NCBI GenBank assembly: GCA_000403495.2
Contig: KE159817.1
Span: 120,288 to 184,287, forward strand
DNA from: Lachnospiraceae bacterium 10-1
GTDB taxonomy: Bacteria; Bacillota; Clostridia; Lachnospirales; Lachnospiraceae
Direction of reading: 5' to 3'
Length of the DNA stretch: 64,000 nt
Shown in pieces: positions 17,506 through 26,418 of this stretch. The translations under genes were made by a program, and so were the position numbers. Within the stretch, counting starts at the first letter, position 1. Each line of letters opens with the position of its first letter. The notes under the pieces are model-generated. The model was given only the letters and a program-made list of their open reading frames with translations. It ran no database searches and was not told where the DNA came from.

Positions 17506-19143
17506 ATGAAAAGGGCAAAATTAAATAACGACAAAATCACTGCTTTATATTGCAGGCTTTCCAAAGATGACGGCACGAACAATGAGAGCATGAGCATAGG
17601 CACACAGAAAACCATGCTGAAAGAATATGCAAAGCGCAACGGTTTTCTTAACTGTCAGTTCTATGTTGATGACGGTTACAGCGGTACGAACTATGACCGT
17701 CCTGCCTTCCAACAGCTTATTGAGGACATACGCAACGGGGAAATATCAACGCTCATCACAAAAGACCTGTCACGTCTGGGGAGGAATTACCTTGAAACGG
17801 GTACATATATCGAGGTATTTTTCCCCAACCACAATGTACGCTACATTGCAGTCAATGACGGTGTAGACTCCATAGATAACACGCAAATGGATATTACACC
17901 GTTCCGCAACATCATCAATGAAATGTACGCAAAGGACACGTCAAGGAAAATCAAGAGCGCACTCCGAACAAGGAAATTGCAAGGGAAGTATATGGCAACT
18001 ACACCGCCTTTCGGGTATCGGAAAGACGAGAGCGACCATAACCACCTTGTCATTGACGAAGTGACAGCACCCGTTGTGGAACTGATTTTTTCGATAGCCG
18101 AGGAGGGCGTGGGACTTCACACTATTTGTAACCGCTTGCGTAAGGCAAAAGTTATGAAACCGAGTTTCTACAAAAAGGAACTGTTTGAGAGGTACATTGA
18201 CGAGGAAAAGATGTATGATTGGGATACTGCTTATATCAGCAAGATATTACACGATCCAGTCTATGCAGGAAACCTTATCGTGGCGGAAAGACCGACCAAG
18301 ACCATGCGTTCCAAGAAAAGACAGTATATCCCGTTTGCAGAGCGTGAAGTCATCTATGGCACACATGAGCCAATCATTGAACAGAACCGCTGGAACAATG
18401 TGCAGAAGATTTTGCAGAGCAGACCGCCCGTTATCGGGGAAAGTTCAAGCGGATATGACAACATCTTCCGAGGGATTATCAAATGTGCCGATTGTGGGAG
18501 TGCCATGCTTGCCAAAGTGGAACAGAAAAGAAAGCGGAACAATGTAATAGACAAGACTTTCTACTGCTGTACCAAATACCGCAAGTTCGGGAAAGAGGGC
18601 TGTTCGTCACACAACATTGAGGCGAGGACGGTGCATGAAGTTGTGCTTGCAGACATTCAAAGACACGCACAGCAGGCATTGACGGACAGGAAAGCAATGG
18701 TAACGGATATTGCCGAGCGTCTTAATCTCCAACTGTCAGCGGACAAGGAACAGCAGAAAAAGGAACTTAGACAATGCAAGCAGCGAGTGTCGGAAATAGA
18801 AAACCTGTATGCCAAGCTGTACGAGGACATGACAAGGGAACTGATAACGGAAAAGCGTTTTCAGATGTTGTCGGCACGATATGACAGTGAGCAGGAAGAA
18901 CTGTCAGCAAGGATAAAGGAACTTGAAAAAAGTGCCATAGAGGACAGGGAGCAGTTATCTTCCATTGAGCAGTTTGCGGAGCAGATAAGCGGTTATGCAG
19001 GGATAACAGAACTCAATTTTAAAATAATCAATCAACTCATAGAAAAAATTCTTGTTTCTGAACCCGTAGAGATAGACGGGCAGAAAATTCAACGACTTAC
19101 TATCCATTACAAGTTCATAGGGGCATTGGAAACCCTTGAATAA
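17506..19143 (+). CDS. Large serine recombinase of the nested element (TndX/TnpX type)
   Basis: This 545-residue site-specific recombinase probably excises and inserts the nested element at GA dinucleotides. The resolvase domain (about residues 10-150) has the catalytic Ser19 in LYCRLSKDD, then GYSGTNYDRPAFQQL and LITKDLSRLGRNYLETG. The recombinase domain spans about 160-290. A zinc ribbon (CADCGSAML ... FYCCTKYRKF) and a coiled coil (about 395-480) follow. AAGGAGGACG precedes the ATG. The gene ends 40 bp from the right attachment site. Confidence 0.93.
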   Translation: MKRAKLNNDKITALYCRLSKDDGTNNESMSIGTQKTMLKEYAKRNGFLNCQFYVDDGYSGTNYDRPAFQQLIEDIRNGEISTLITKDLSRLGRNYLETGTYIEVFFPNHNVRYIAVNDGVDSIDNTQMDITPFRNIINEMYAKDTSRKIKSALRTRKLQGKYMATTPPFGYRKDESDHNHLVIDEVTAPVVELIFSIAEEGVGLHTICNRLRKAKVMKPSFYKKELFERYIDEEKMYDWDTAYISKILHDPVYAGNLIVAERPTKTMRSKKRQYIPFAEREVIYGTHEPIIEQNRWNNVQKILQSRPPVIGESSSGYDNIFRGIIKCADCGSAMLAKVEQKRKRNNVIDKTFYCCTKYRKFGKEGCSSHNIEARTVHEVVLADIQRHAQQALTDRKAMVTDIAERLNLQLSADKEQQKKELRQCKQRVSEIENLYAKLYEDMTRELITEKRFQMLSARYDSEQEELSARIKELEKSAIEDREQLSSIEQFAEQISGYAGITELNFKIINQLIEKILVSEPVEIDGQKIQRLTIHYKFIGALETLE

Positions 19144-19157
19144 TGGATATTTTCTAA

Positions 19158-19185
19158 GTCACCTATTCCAACTATCCAACAGATG
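19158..19185. repeat. Right attachment site and terminal inverted repeat of the nested element
   Basis: The arm ACTATCCAACA is at 19171-19181 and the GA core at 19182-19183. Inward sequence GTCACC mirrors GGTGAC at the left end. The topB frame resumes immediately. Confidence 0.88.
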
Positions 19186-20945
19186 CAGGAAGGGAAGGGC
19201 TTTTAATCCAGTCTTGGCTATACAGGATGTGCAGCAATAAACATCCTGTAAAAATACTTTGGGCTTCTTCCCTTACGGACGAAGCTATAAAAACTGCAAT
19301 GGGACATCTTCATGATGAAAAAGAAGAAGAGTTTGTGAATCTGCTCAGGGAAGCAGAAACAAGAGCAGTGGCCGATCAGATTTATGGATATAATTATACC
19401 AGGGCGTTAACATGTCTTTACGGTTCATCCGGAACGGTTTTATCGTATGGACGCTGCCAGACTCCGTTGCTTAACCTTATTTATAAAAGAGATCTGGAGA
19501 TAGAAAAATTTAAACCGCAGCCATACTGGACACTGAACGCCGAATTTAACAGTTTCACCGCAAGTGAAATTGGTGATAATGGAGAAGTTCTGAAATATAT
19601 GGAAAAGGCATCTGCAGATGCAGCCTTTCAGAGCTGCAGCAGATCCGGCCAGGTAAAAGTATGCAAAAAGGAACAGAAAAGCCAGAAGGCGCCTGCATTA
19701 TTTAATTTGGCAGAAATACAAAATACTATGGGCAAAAAATATGGTTTAAAGCCGGATGAAACGCTTGAAATTGCCCAAAAACTATATGAAACATATAAGA
19801 TCATGTCTTACCCAAGAACTGACAGCAGGTACCTGTCAACAGATCTGTATAACGAAATAGAGCAGCACGTTAAATCATGCAGTTTTGGCAAATTTGAAAG
19901 CTACATAGAAAAAATTGATTTTTCTTCTTTTACTATGGATAAATCATATTTTAACAATAATAAGGTTTCTGACCATCATGCATTAATTCCCACCATTAAC
20001 AGCAGCATAGCTGATGTATATGACAAATTGTCAGAAATGGAAAAGAATTTCTTTGATGAAATTGTATGCAGCCTGATTGCCATTTTTTATCCGCCTTACA
20101 TCTATGAAAGTACCGATATTATAATAGAGGTATCGGACCGAACTTTTCAGGCACATGGAAATGTAGTAAAGTCTGCCGGATATAAGGAGACCATGAATAT
20201 CCTGCAGACAAAAGAAAAGGATAAAGATGATCAGCAACCGCTTCCGGATCTGACAGAAGGAGAGATTCTTGAAGTGACAAACCTTGAACTTAAGGAAGGA
20301 AAAACAAAACCTAAAGCAAGGTATAATCCCGGTAATATTGTAAAGCTGATGAACAAATATAAAATTGGAACTTCGGCCACCAGTGCAAATATTGTTAAGA
20401 CACTGGAAAAGCGAAATTTTATTGAGCTGGATGAAAAGAAAAAGTATAAGACTACAGCTCTGGGCAGGGAATTTATATCCCTTGTTCCGGATATCCTTAA
20501 GTCAAAAAATCTGACAATCGAATTTGAAGATTCGCTTGCAAAAGTCAATTCCGGAGAACTTTCAAAGGAACAATTTATTGAAAAAATTATTATACAGATT
20601 AAAGGGAACATAGATAAGTTTAAAGAGAATGCTCCTGAAAAGAAGATGAGCGCCCAAAAAAGTGTCGGGGTATGTCCGGTATGCGGAAAGGAAATGAGGG
20701 AAAGCAGCAAATCATGGTACTGTTCCGGATATGCAGATGAATCTAAATGCAGCTTTTCCATCTGGAAGAAGATCTGCGGAAAAAATATTCCTGAAGCTTC
20801 CATAAAAACTTTACTTGCCTATGGAAAATCAGATCTGCTTAAAGGCTTCAAAAGTTCACAGGGGAACAGCTTTAGTGCATATCTTGTATTAAAGAAAGAT
20901 CATTCAATTGGATTTGAGTTTCCAAGCCGAAAAAATAAAAAGTAA
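19182..20945 (+). pseudogene. topB: DNA topoisomerase III, C-terminal fragment, split by insertion
   Basis: From 19,182 the frame reads DAGREGLLIQSWLYRM, continuing the TOPRIM motif broken at 12,160. It includes the catalytic tyrosine motif (SYPRTDSRYL), a type IA core and a C-terminal zinc finger (VCPVCGKEM ... WYCSGYADESKC). No ribosome-binding site serves it; the first in-frame Met is at 19,227, inside the domain. It is probably silent while the insert is present. The gene is otherwise intact, consistent with recent or reversible disruption. Confidence 0.92.
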
Positions 20946-20953
20946 ATGACTGA

Positions 20954-20990
20954 CCGGAAGTGGAAAAATTTCTGCTTCCGGATTTTTTAT
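20954..20990 (+). terminator. Rho-independent terminator after topB
   Basis: CCGGAAG (20954-20960) and CTTCCGG (20975-20981) form a 7-bp stem, followed by ATTTTTTATT. Confidence 0.8.
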
Positions 20991-21008
20991 TATGGGAGGA
21001 TTTCATTA

Positions 21009-21350
21009 ATGGCTGAAAGGTTAAGAGACGAACAGATTGCATTCAGAGTTTCAAATTTTGAAAAAGATTTAATTCAGCACCAATATAAAGAGTCAGGAAT
21101 CGAATCGTTCAGAGAGTTTGCAGTAAGGCTGTTATCAGATGGATATATACTTAATATTGATACAACACAGATACACAGCTATGCATATGAAGTGAATAAA
21201 ATTGGAGTCAATCTGAATCAAATCGCACATAAAATAAATATGCTGGACAAAGAAAATCCTGATATTTATTTGTTAAAAAAGGACATGGAAGAATGTCTTT
21301 TTTTAATGAATGAACTGACTAAAATTGTACGCAGGCATTGGATGTCTTAA
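21009..21350 (+). CDS. MobC-like relaxosome accessory protein
   Basis: This 113-residue protein starts at ATG 21009 after GGGAGG. An N-terminal RHH-like segment (IAFRVSNFEKDLIQHQYKES) is followed by the MobC signature (YEVNKIGVNLNQIAHKINM). MobC proteins bind oriT and help the relaxase open DNA. The relaxase gene starts 24 bp downstream. Confidence 0.85.
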   Translation: MAERLRDEQIAFRVSNFEKDLIQHQYKESGIESFREFAVRLLSDGYILNIDTTQIHSYAYEVNKIGVNLNQIAHKINMLDKENPDIYLLKKDMEECLFLMNELTKIVRRHWMS

Positions 21351-21373
21351 ACTACTATGGGAGGTAAAAACAT

Positions 21374-22813
21374 ATGGCTGTGTCAAAAATATGGCCACTG
21401 TATCAGACACTTGATAAGGCAGTTAAATACATCTGCAATTATGAAAAAACAGCAGATGGAACATTAATAGATACATTCCAGTGTACAGAAAAATTTGCTG
21501 ATTGTGAATTTAATGATACAGCAAAAAAAGCCAGGAAAGTTAAAAATTCCAGAATAGGATATCATACAATAATCTCATTTTCGCCGGATGATGTTATTTC
21601 ACCAGAAGATGCATTAAAGGTTGGTAAGCAGATTATTGATAAATACACAGGCGGAAAACATCAATATGTGCTTACTGTACACACGGATCAGGCACACATA
21701 CATGTGCACTGTATTTTCAATTCTGTTGATTACACTGACTTTAAAAAGCTGCAGATCAAAGACAAGGATCTTGACCGTCTTGAAAAAATAACTGATAAAG
21801 TATGCCGGGAAAATAATCTGTCAGTTATTGAAAAGAAATCCGGCGAAAAAGGACGCAAAAAATATGAATATGATAAGCATACAGCAGGTGAGTCATGGAA
21901 GGATAAAGTTAAAAACGCAATTGATAAAAATATTTTATTGTCCAATACCTACGAGGAATTTATTGAGCGGATGCAAATGGAAGAAGGATATCAAATTAAG
22001 CAGGGAAAGTATCTTTCGTTTACACTTGAACATGAAGGTCAAAAGAAAGCTGTGCGGAATAGAAGCCTTGGAGATTTTTATTCTATAGATTCCATAAAAG
22101 ACAGAATTAAAAATAAAGAAAAATATGCACAGAAAGAAAAAGCAGTTAGTACAAAAACTTTACCAGACAGCATTAAATTTGACAAGCCAATTTCTTATGA
22201 TGCCAATGTGAAAAAGCTGATTGATGTTAATAAAAATAAGAAAGCACAAGAACATCAGGCATACCGCAGAAAATTAAATATGATAAATATTTCAACCTAT
22301 GCCGGCATGATAAACTTTATAAAAAAATACCATCTTGTATATGCAGATGATTTTGAAAATGCGAAAAATAATTTAGAGCAAATGTATTCACAGCTTACTG
22401 ATTCGATCAAAGATACTTACAGAGATTTAAATGCTCTTGAGGCAAATATAAAACAGTATCAAAAATATTTGAATAATAAATCTGCGCATGAACGTTATAT
22501 AAGGACATCTGATAAAGATGAAAAATTTTTCCTTAGTGAGGCTAATAAGATGTATGAAAGTGCAATGTATTATTTTAAGAAAAATAATATAGATATATCC
22601 CAAATAACGCCTGAAACTGTTTCGAAAAAAATGATGAAAATGGATAATCTAAACCAAAGATTAGATCAGTTAAAAGTAGAGAGAAAATCTGTAAAAAATG
22701 ATGTTAAACAACTGACAATTATTGCTGACAATAATCGTTCTGTTTTGGGTGATGAATTTAAAAGCACCTCCAAACATCAAGAAAAAAAAGATATCTATGA
22801 TAGAAATAAATGA
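21374..22813 (+). CDS. ICE relaxase, MOBP / relaxase-mobilization nuclease family
   Basis: This 479-residue protein nicks the ICE at oriT and leads the strand into the recipient. The N-terminal nuclease domain contains the metal triad QAHIHVHCIFNSVD (H108, H110, H112). A conserved start (YICNYEKTADGTLI) is typical of clostridial relaxases. The C-terminal half is helical coiled coil. GGGAGG lies upstream of the ATG. It pairs with MobC and is followed by a strong terminator and a hairpin array. Confidence 0.9.
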   Translation: MAVSKIWPLYQTLDKAVKYICNYEKTADGTLIDTFQCTEKFADCEFNDTAKKARKVKNSRIGYHTIISFSPDDVISPEDALKVGKQIIDKYTGGKHQYVLTVHTDQAHIHVHCIFNSVDYTDFKKLQIKDKDLDRLEKITDKVCRENNLSVIEKKSGEKGRKKYEYDKHTAGESWKDKVKNAIDKNILLSNTYEEFIERMQMEEGYQIKQGKYLSFTLEHEGQKKAVRNRSLGDFYSIDSIKDRIKNKEKYAQKEKAVSTKTLPDSIKFDKPISYDANVKKLIDVNKNKKAQEHQAYRRKLNMINISTYAGMINFIKKYHLVYADDFENAKNNLEQMYSQLTDSIKDTYRDLNALEANIKQYQKYLNNKSAHERYIRTSDKDEKFFLSEANKMYESAMYYFKKNNIDISQITPETVSKKMMKMDNLNQRLDQLKVERKSVKNDVKQLTIIADNNRSVLGDEFKSTSKHQEKKDIYDRNK

Positions 22814-22875
22814 AATAAAACTGTACTTGCAATTTATAGGTTCTCTATAAATATAAGTACAGTTTTATTTTTTTG
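22813..22875 (+). terminator. Strong terminator after the relaxase
   Basis: AAATAAAACTGTACTT (22813-22828) and AAGTACAGTTTTATTT (22855-22870) are perfectly complementary over 16 bp. A nested stem, ATTTATAG/CTATAAAT, lies inside the loop and a T-run follows. Confidence 0.9.
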
Positions 22876-22932
22876 CAATATGCAAAATTTCAAAAATAGT
22901 CTTATAGATATTTTTTGAAATTGAAGCTGTTG

Positions 22933-23160
22933 TGAAAGCTTTCAGGGGATTGGGGATGTGCCCCAACAAGCCAATTATGAAAAAGAAGCGGAGGCGGATT
23001 TTTTCATAATTGAGTAAATGGCTAGCCATTTACGTTGCTTGCTGTTCTTTCAAACGGTTCCACCGTTTGTGCCAAATTTGCGAAGCAAATGGGCAGCGTC
23101 TGCCTGCCGAAAGCAGAGCAGCGCGTGTTCTAACCTGCATAGGCAGGTTGTATTGAACAC
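22933..23160. other. Second hairpin array, downstream of the ICE relaxase
   Basis: Seven or more perfect inverted repeats follow one another: 22933-22944 (12-bp palindrome), 22950-22966 (TTGGGG), 22973-23011 (12-bp arms), 23014-23033 (20-bp perfect palindrome), 23051-23069 (CAAACGGT), 23076-23090 (ATTTGC), 23092-23104 (GGCAG) and 23125-23160 (GTGTTC outer, AACCTGC inner). No credible gene lies in 22,876-23,347. It may be an origin of transfer or replication, or a structural remnant. A ribosome-binding site, GAAAGGAG, for the antitoxin follows at its right. Confidence 0.65.
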
Positions 23161-23347
23161 TAAAATGCCATATCTGGCAGAAGAGATACGTATATTTAAA
23201 TAGTGAACTAAATAATAATTAAACAGAAATATCATAATAATAGTGGATGAAAAAAGAGATTAATACAGTCCAGCCAGATTCTTTAGACATTGACAAAAAG
23301 CAAGCGAAGTAGTACAATGTACTATATAGAAGAAAGGAGCTGATAAT

Positions 23348-23569
23348 ATGAGTTTTTCCATCAGACTGACAGCGGAAGAAAAGAGCCTTGCGGAAAGCTA
23401 TGCTAAAATCCATTCCATATCGCTTGGAGAAGCCTTTAAGCAGGCACTCTTTGAGCGGATAGAAGATGAATATGATGTTACAGTGGCACAGGATGCATAT
23501 AACGAATATGCAAAGGATGACTGTAAGAGCAGGCCCATTTCCGAACTGTGGGAGGAGATAGGTTTATGA
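23348..23569 (+). CDS. RelB/DinJ-type antitoxin
   Basis: This 73-residue protein has an RHH-like N-terminus (SFSIRLTAEEKSLAESYAKI) and a toxin-neutralising acidic tail (KDDCKSRPISELWEEIGL). It would bind DNA as a dimer to autoregulate and block the downstream toxin. It overlaps the toxin start by 4 bp. The pair probably stabilises the ICE in its host. Confidence 0.85.
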   Translation: MSFSIRLTAEEKSLAESYAKIHSISLGEAFKQALFERIEDEYDVTVAQDAYNEYAKDDCKSRPISELWEEIGL

Positions 23570-23832
23570 GCTACAGCATAGAAACGACGACAAGATTTGA
23601 CCGGGAATTTAAGAAGCTGGATAGATATACCCAGCGCATCATAAAAGGCTGGATTGAAAAAAATCTTATCGGAGAAGATGATCCCAGACGTCACGGAAAA
23701 GGATTGACGTCTAACAGGAGCGGTCAGTGGCGTTACAGAATAGGCGATTACCGTCTTATATGCCAGATAGACGATAACAGGCTTATTATTCTTGCACTTT
23801 CTGTAGGACACAGAAGGGATATATATGACTGA
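23566..23832 (+). CDS. RelE/ParE-type toxin
   Basis: This 88-residue protein starts at ATG 23566, which overlaps the antitoxin stop and follows GGGAGGAG. RelE-fold features are FDREFKKLDRYTQRII at the start and GQWRYRIGDYRLICQIDD, with LSVGHRRDIYD at the end. RelE toxins cleave mRNA at the ribosome. The Arg-rich core and terminal His/Arg residues typical of the family are present. Followed by a terminator. Confidence 0.87.
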   Translation: MSYSIETTTRFDREFKKLDRYTQRIIKGWIEKNLIGEDDPRRHGKGLTSNRSGQWRYRIGDYRLICQIDDNRLIILALSVGHRRDIYD

Positions 23833-23877
23833 TACGACAGATAAATATTATACAATTCTGTAGAACACATAAACATC

Positions 23878-23919
23878 AAAAAAGCAACCGCCCCGACCAA
23901 AGGTAATGGTTGCTTTTTG
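23878..23919 (+). terminator. Terminator after the toxin-antitoxin pair
   Basis: AAAAAGCAACC (23879-23889) and GGTTGCTTTTT (23908-23918) form an 11-bp stem with T-tract. Confidence 0.8.
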
Positions 23920-24052
23920 ATAAATAACCGTTAACCAAGGTGAACCGTTTGCTTTACGGGTAGCACCTTTCTATATTTATTATAAAGAGAAAACACTTAT
24001 TTGACAATATACTTTTTGGAGAAATGTAAACAAACAAAAACATTTCGTGTGA

Positions 24053-24120
24053 AAGGAATTTAAATTCCTTGTACGAGGAGTAATAAGTTTATTTTAAAAA
24101 ATGGAAATAAATGGTATAAT
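24053..24120 (+). promoter_or_regulatory. 18-bp palindrome and extended -10 promoter-like box
   Basis: AAGGAATTTAAATTCCTT (24053-24070) is a perfect palindrome, a likely protein-binding or hairpin site. TGGTATAAT (24112-24120) is an extended -10 box about 50 bp before the next gene. The intergenic stretch 23,833-24,169 contains nothing else I can support. Confidence 0.45.
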
Positions 24121-24169
24121 TTGTCGAATAATATTTATATTCATATGAAAAGATTGTGAGGGAAAATAT

Positions 24170-24667
24170 ATGGATGATGTTTCAGGAAGTGCTTTTTTGT
24201 CATTAATTTTGGGATTACCAATAATAATTGGAATTAGTATTCTTAGTATTCCTTTTATTATAGTAGCTGCTGTTACTGGAATATCACTAGATATTGTTGT
24301 TAAAAGCATACTTGTGTTTGGACTTGCTGTTTTTATTATTTGGATATTTTGCAGATATCAAATTATAGAAAATGGGATAGTCGGACTAATTGCCGGAACA
24401 TTGGTCTATAAACATTTTTCATGGCATCCAGTTGCATGTATTTTGATCGGAGCAAGTGTTGTAGGCTTACTTTTTCTTGTTACATATTTGAAAATTGGAT
24501 TGATTATAAAGACAATTATTTTTTCTTCGATTGTAACATTTTTTGCATATGGAATTTTTTATTCGGATTCAGGCCTTTTTCCAGCACCAGATAATGTATG
24601 GAGGGTGACATTCTGCATTATATTTTTTTTAGAAAATTTATATATAAGATTTTACCCTTGTGATTAA
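24170..24667 (+). CDS. Hydrophobic membrane protein, 4-5 segments
   Basis: This 165-residue, strongly hydrophobic protein has about five predicted membrane helices and few charged residues. No family was recognised. It overlaps the long frame of the next gene and lies 32 bp before that gene's probable start, so the two likely form one unit. Start ATG 24170 follows GTGAGGGAA. It may be a partner of the downstream nuclease-like protein. Confidence 0.6.
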   Translation: MDDVSGSAFLSLILGLPIIIGISILSIPFIIVAAVTGISLDIVVKSILVFGLAVFIIWIFCRYQIIENGIVGLIAGTLVYKHFSWHPVACILIGASVVGLLFLVTYLKIGLIIKTIIFSSIVTFFAYGIFYSDSGLFPAPDNVWRVTFCIIFFLENLYIRFYPCD

Positions 24668-24698
24668 GAATTTTCAATTTAATTTGGAGGAAATACTA

Positions 24699-25523
24699 AT
24701 GAAAATAATTTTAATTTTATTGATAATTTTAATAGGGTTTATTATCTACAAAACGAAGAAAGCAAAGAATTCTTCACAAGCTTATCAAGAAAAAACAGTG
24801 GAAATAAATGAAAATCAGAAGCATATAGATAAAAATAAAGTTGCATCTATAGAATCAGTACCTAAAGAAACTTTTGAACTCGAAATAGATGATAATATAA
24901 TAAGAGTATTTTCACTTAAAAAATCTTTTTGGGATAGTCCGGCAGAGTCTTTAGTGTATGAAACTTTAAAAATTTTTATTGATGAAAATTATTTAATTGC
25001 ACCGCATGTTGGATTGCGTGAAATTTTTTATTGGGATTGGAAATATGATAAAAGAATAACCTATAAGGTAAATGCTATGCATTTTGATTTTGTAATATAT
25101 CATAAAGGTCAAATGATGAATAGACCGGCTTTGATAATTGAAGTTTTAGGAGGGGACCACTTTAACGAACAAAAATCTTGGGTAAAACAAAATGATGAAT
25201 TGAAATTAAAAATATTAAAAAAACTTGATGTATCTTTTATTACAATTGATCTTTCAAAATCTATGCCGGATGAAGAAGTGAAAAAAATGACAATTAAAAC
25301 CATAAAAGATAAGGTGCCAAGCAGAGAACATTATACAGTGTACTGCCCTAAATGCGGATCTGTAATGGAACTCAAACCTAATAAAACAACAGGCACAATG
25401 TTTTATGGCTGCAAAAAATTTCATAAAAATGGTGGATGTAATGGAAGCCGGGATATTACCAAAGTTGCACCTTTATATAATGGAATTAATATAAAGGATT
25501 TTAATTCAAAAAATAACGATTAG
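24699..25523 (+). CDS. Membrane-anchored DUF2726 nuclease-like protein with zinc ribbon
   Basis: This 274-residue protein starts at ATG 24699 after TTGGAGG. An N-terminal membrane helix (residues 2-18) leads into a DUF2726-like PD-(D/E)XK fold pattern (HFDFVIYHKGQ, then ALIIEVLGGDHF and QNDELKLKILKKL). A topoisomerase-type zinc ribbon (YCPKCGSVMEL ... FYGCKKF) follows. D/E-x-K-like residues (D in HFDF, E in IIEV) support nuclease ancestry, but the usual Lys is not obvious. It could be a defence or DNA-uptake control factor; unproven. Confidence 0.6.
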   Translation: MKIILILLIILIGFIIYKTKKAKNSSQAYQEKTVEINENQKHIDKNKVASIESVPKETFELEIDDNIIRVFSLKKSFWDSPAESLVYETLKIFIDENYLIAPHVGLREIFYWDWKYDKRITYKVNAMHFDFVIYHKGQMMNRPALIIEVLGGDHFNEQKSWVKQNDELKLKILKKLDVSFITIDLSKSMPDEEVKKMTIKTIKDKVPSREHYTVYCPKCGSVMELKPNKTTGTMFYGCKKFHKNGGCNGSRDITKVAPLYNGINIKDFNSKNND

Positions 25524-25601
25524 AAATACAAAGTGGAAGTCCTTTATATGGGACTCGTAAATATGTTAAAATAAGGAAAAAGAAAGTTATGGGGGATAGA
25601 G

Positions 25602-26372
25602 ATGAAAAGAAGAAACATTGTAATTATAGCCATATTATTGTTAATACTAATAGCTAATCTAATAGGATGTAAAAGAGAACAGCCAGATAGTTTAGACACA
25701 GCAGTTAGGGAGGAAACTTCAAATTCAGAAATTCCAGAAAACACAGAAGATAATACTGAAAATGAAGTTATAGAAGAACCGGTATCTTTTGAATGTCTGG
25801 AAGAAATTAAAACTGCGTCTCCAGAAAGTGGATTGGTACAGGTTGATGATATGCTTTTACAATATGGATGTAAAGTATCGGATGTTATAGAAGTTATAGA
25901 AAATAGCAAAAGTTCTTTTGAATATCTTAATGACTATAACGAGAATGAACTTGTTATTCAGGGTGATAGTGCTGATATTATTCTTATAAAAAATAATGAT
26001 TGGTATTTAAGTTTGCAAGCCAGAAATTTAACAGATGGGACAATTGCATTAAAAGATTGCATTGTAGGAAGAATTATAACTGAAAAAGCAGCAAAGGGAA
26101 ATGTGTTTTATTCAGGATTTAATGAGAATATGGGAGATATACCAACGTATGAATATATTAAAAATAATGTTATGATAGATTATGAGATATCTTATGAATT
26201 TACTGAACATGATGAACATGATGATTTGAAAAAATATGTGGCAGAAGTTTATATACTGCCAAATAATTTTTCTGAAACGGGTGAAATATGGTTGTATTTT
26301 GTTATCGAAGCAGATACAGGTGAACTTCGGTCAATTTCAATGAATAGTACTTCATTATATTCATTTTTATAA
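25602..26372 (+). CDS. Predicted lipoprotein
   Basis: This 256-residue protein has a lipoprotein signal (hydrophobic residues 6-22, lipobox LIGC, Cys23) and a Glu/Asn/Ser-rich spacer. A globular extracellular domain without recognised family follows. Tandem positions such as EFTEHDEHDDLKKY and WLYFVIEADTGELRSIS suggest a small beta-rich lipoprotein (NTF2/PepSY-like at most). GGGGGATAG precedes the ATG. Role in the ICE unknown. Confidence 0.65.
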   Translation: MKRRNIVIIAILLLILIANLIGCKREQPDSLDTAVREETSNSEIPENTEDNTENEVIEEPVSFECLEEIKTASPESGLVQVDDMLLQYGCKVSDVIEVIENSKSSFEYLNDYNENELVIQGDSADIILIKNNDWYLSLQARNLTDGTIALKDCIVGRIITEKAAKGNVFYSGFNENMGDIPTYEYIKNNVMIDYEISYEFTEHDEHDDLKKYVAEVYILPNNFSETGEIWLYFVIEADTGELRSISMNSTSLYSFL

Positions 26373-26389
26373 AAATAGGATATTGCTGA

Positions 26390-26418
26390 GAGCTCCAGAT
26401 TTAATCTGGGGCTTTTTC
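26390..26418. terminator. Bidirectional terminator between lipoprotein and repressor genes
   Basis: AGCTCCAGATT and AATCTGGGGCT pair (one G·T), followed by TTTTTCTTTT on the plus strand. It overlaps the stop region of the minus-strand repressor gene. Confidence 0.65.

Larger units (their letters stand above)
12160..19183 (+). mobile_element. Nested mobilizable element (7,024 bp) inserted in topB
   Basis: The left junction is GGT-GA-TGTTGGATAGT and the right junction ACTATCCAACA-GA-TGCAGG. The two ends give perfect 11-bp inverted arms around a GA dinucleotide, the arrangement known for Tn4451/Tn5397-type large resolvases. Imperfect symmetry extends inward to GGTGAC on both sides. It carries a serine recombinase at its right end, a TnpW-like gene, a MobA/MobL relaxase and small genes. 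It is visibly richer in G+C than the surrounding ICE, suggesting separate ancestry. Confidence 0.93.

Noticed and set aside
20231-20803. 190-codon minus-strand frame in topB
   Set aside because: Antisense to a strongly recognisable TopB region; no start signal.
23018-23203. 61-codon frames on both strands in the second hairpin array
   Set aside because: Opposite-strand mirror frames arise from palindromes; no ribosome-binding site or codon signal.
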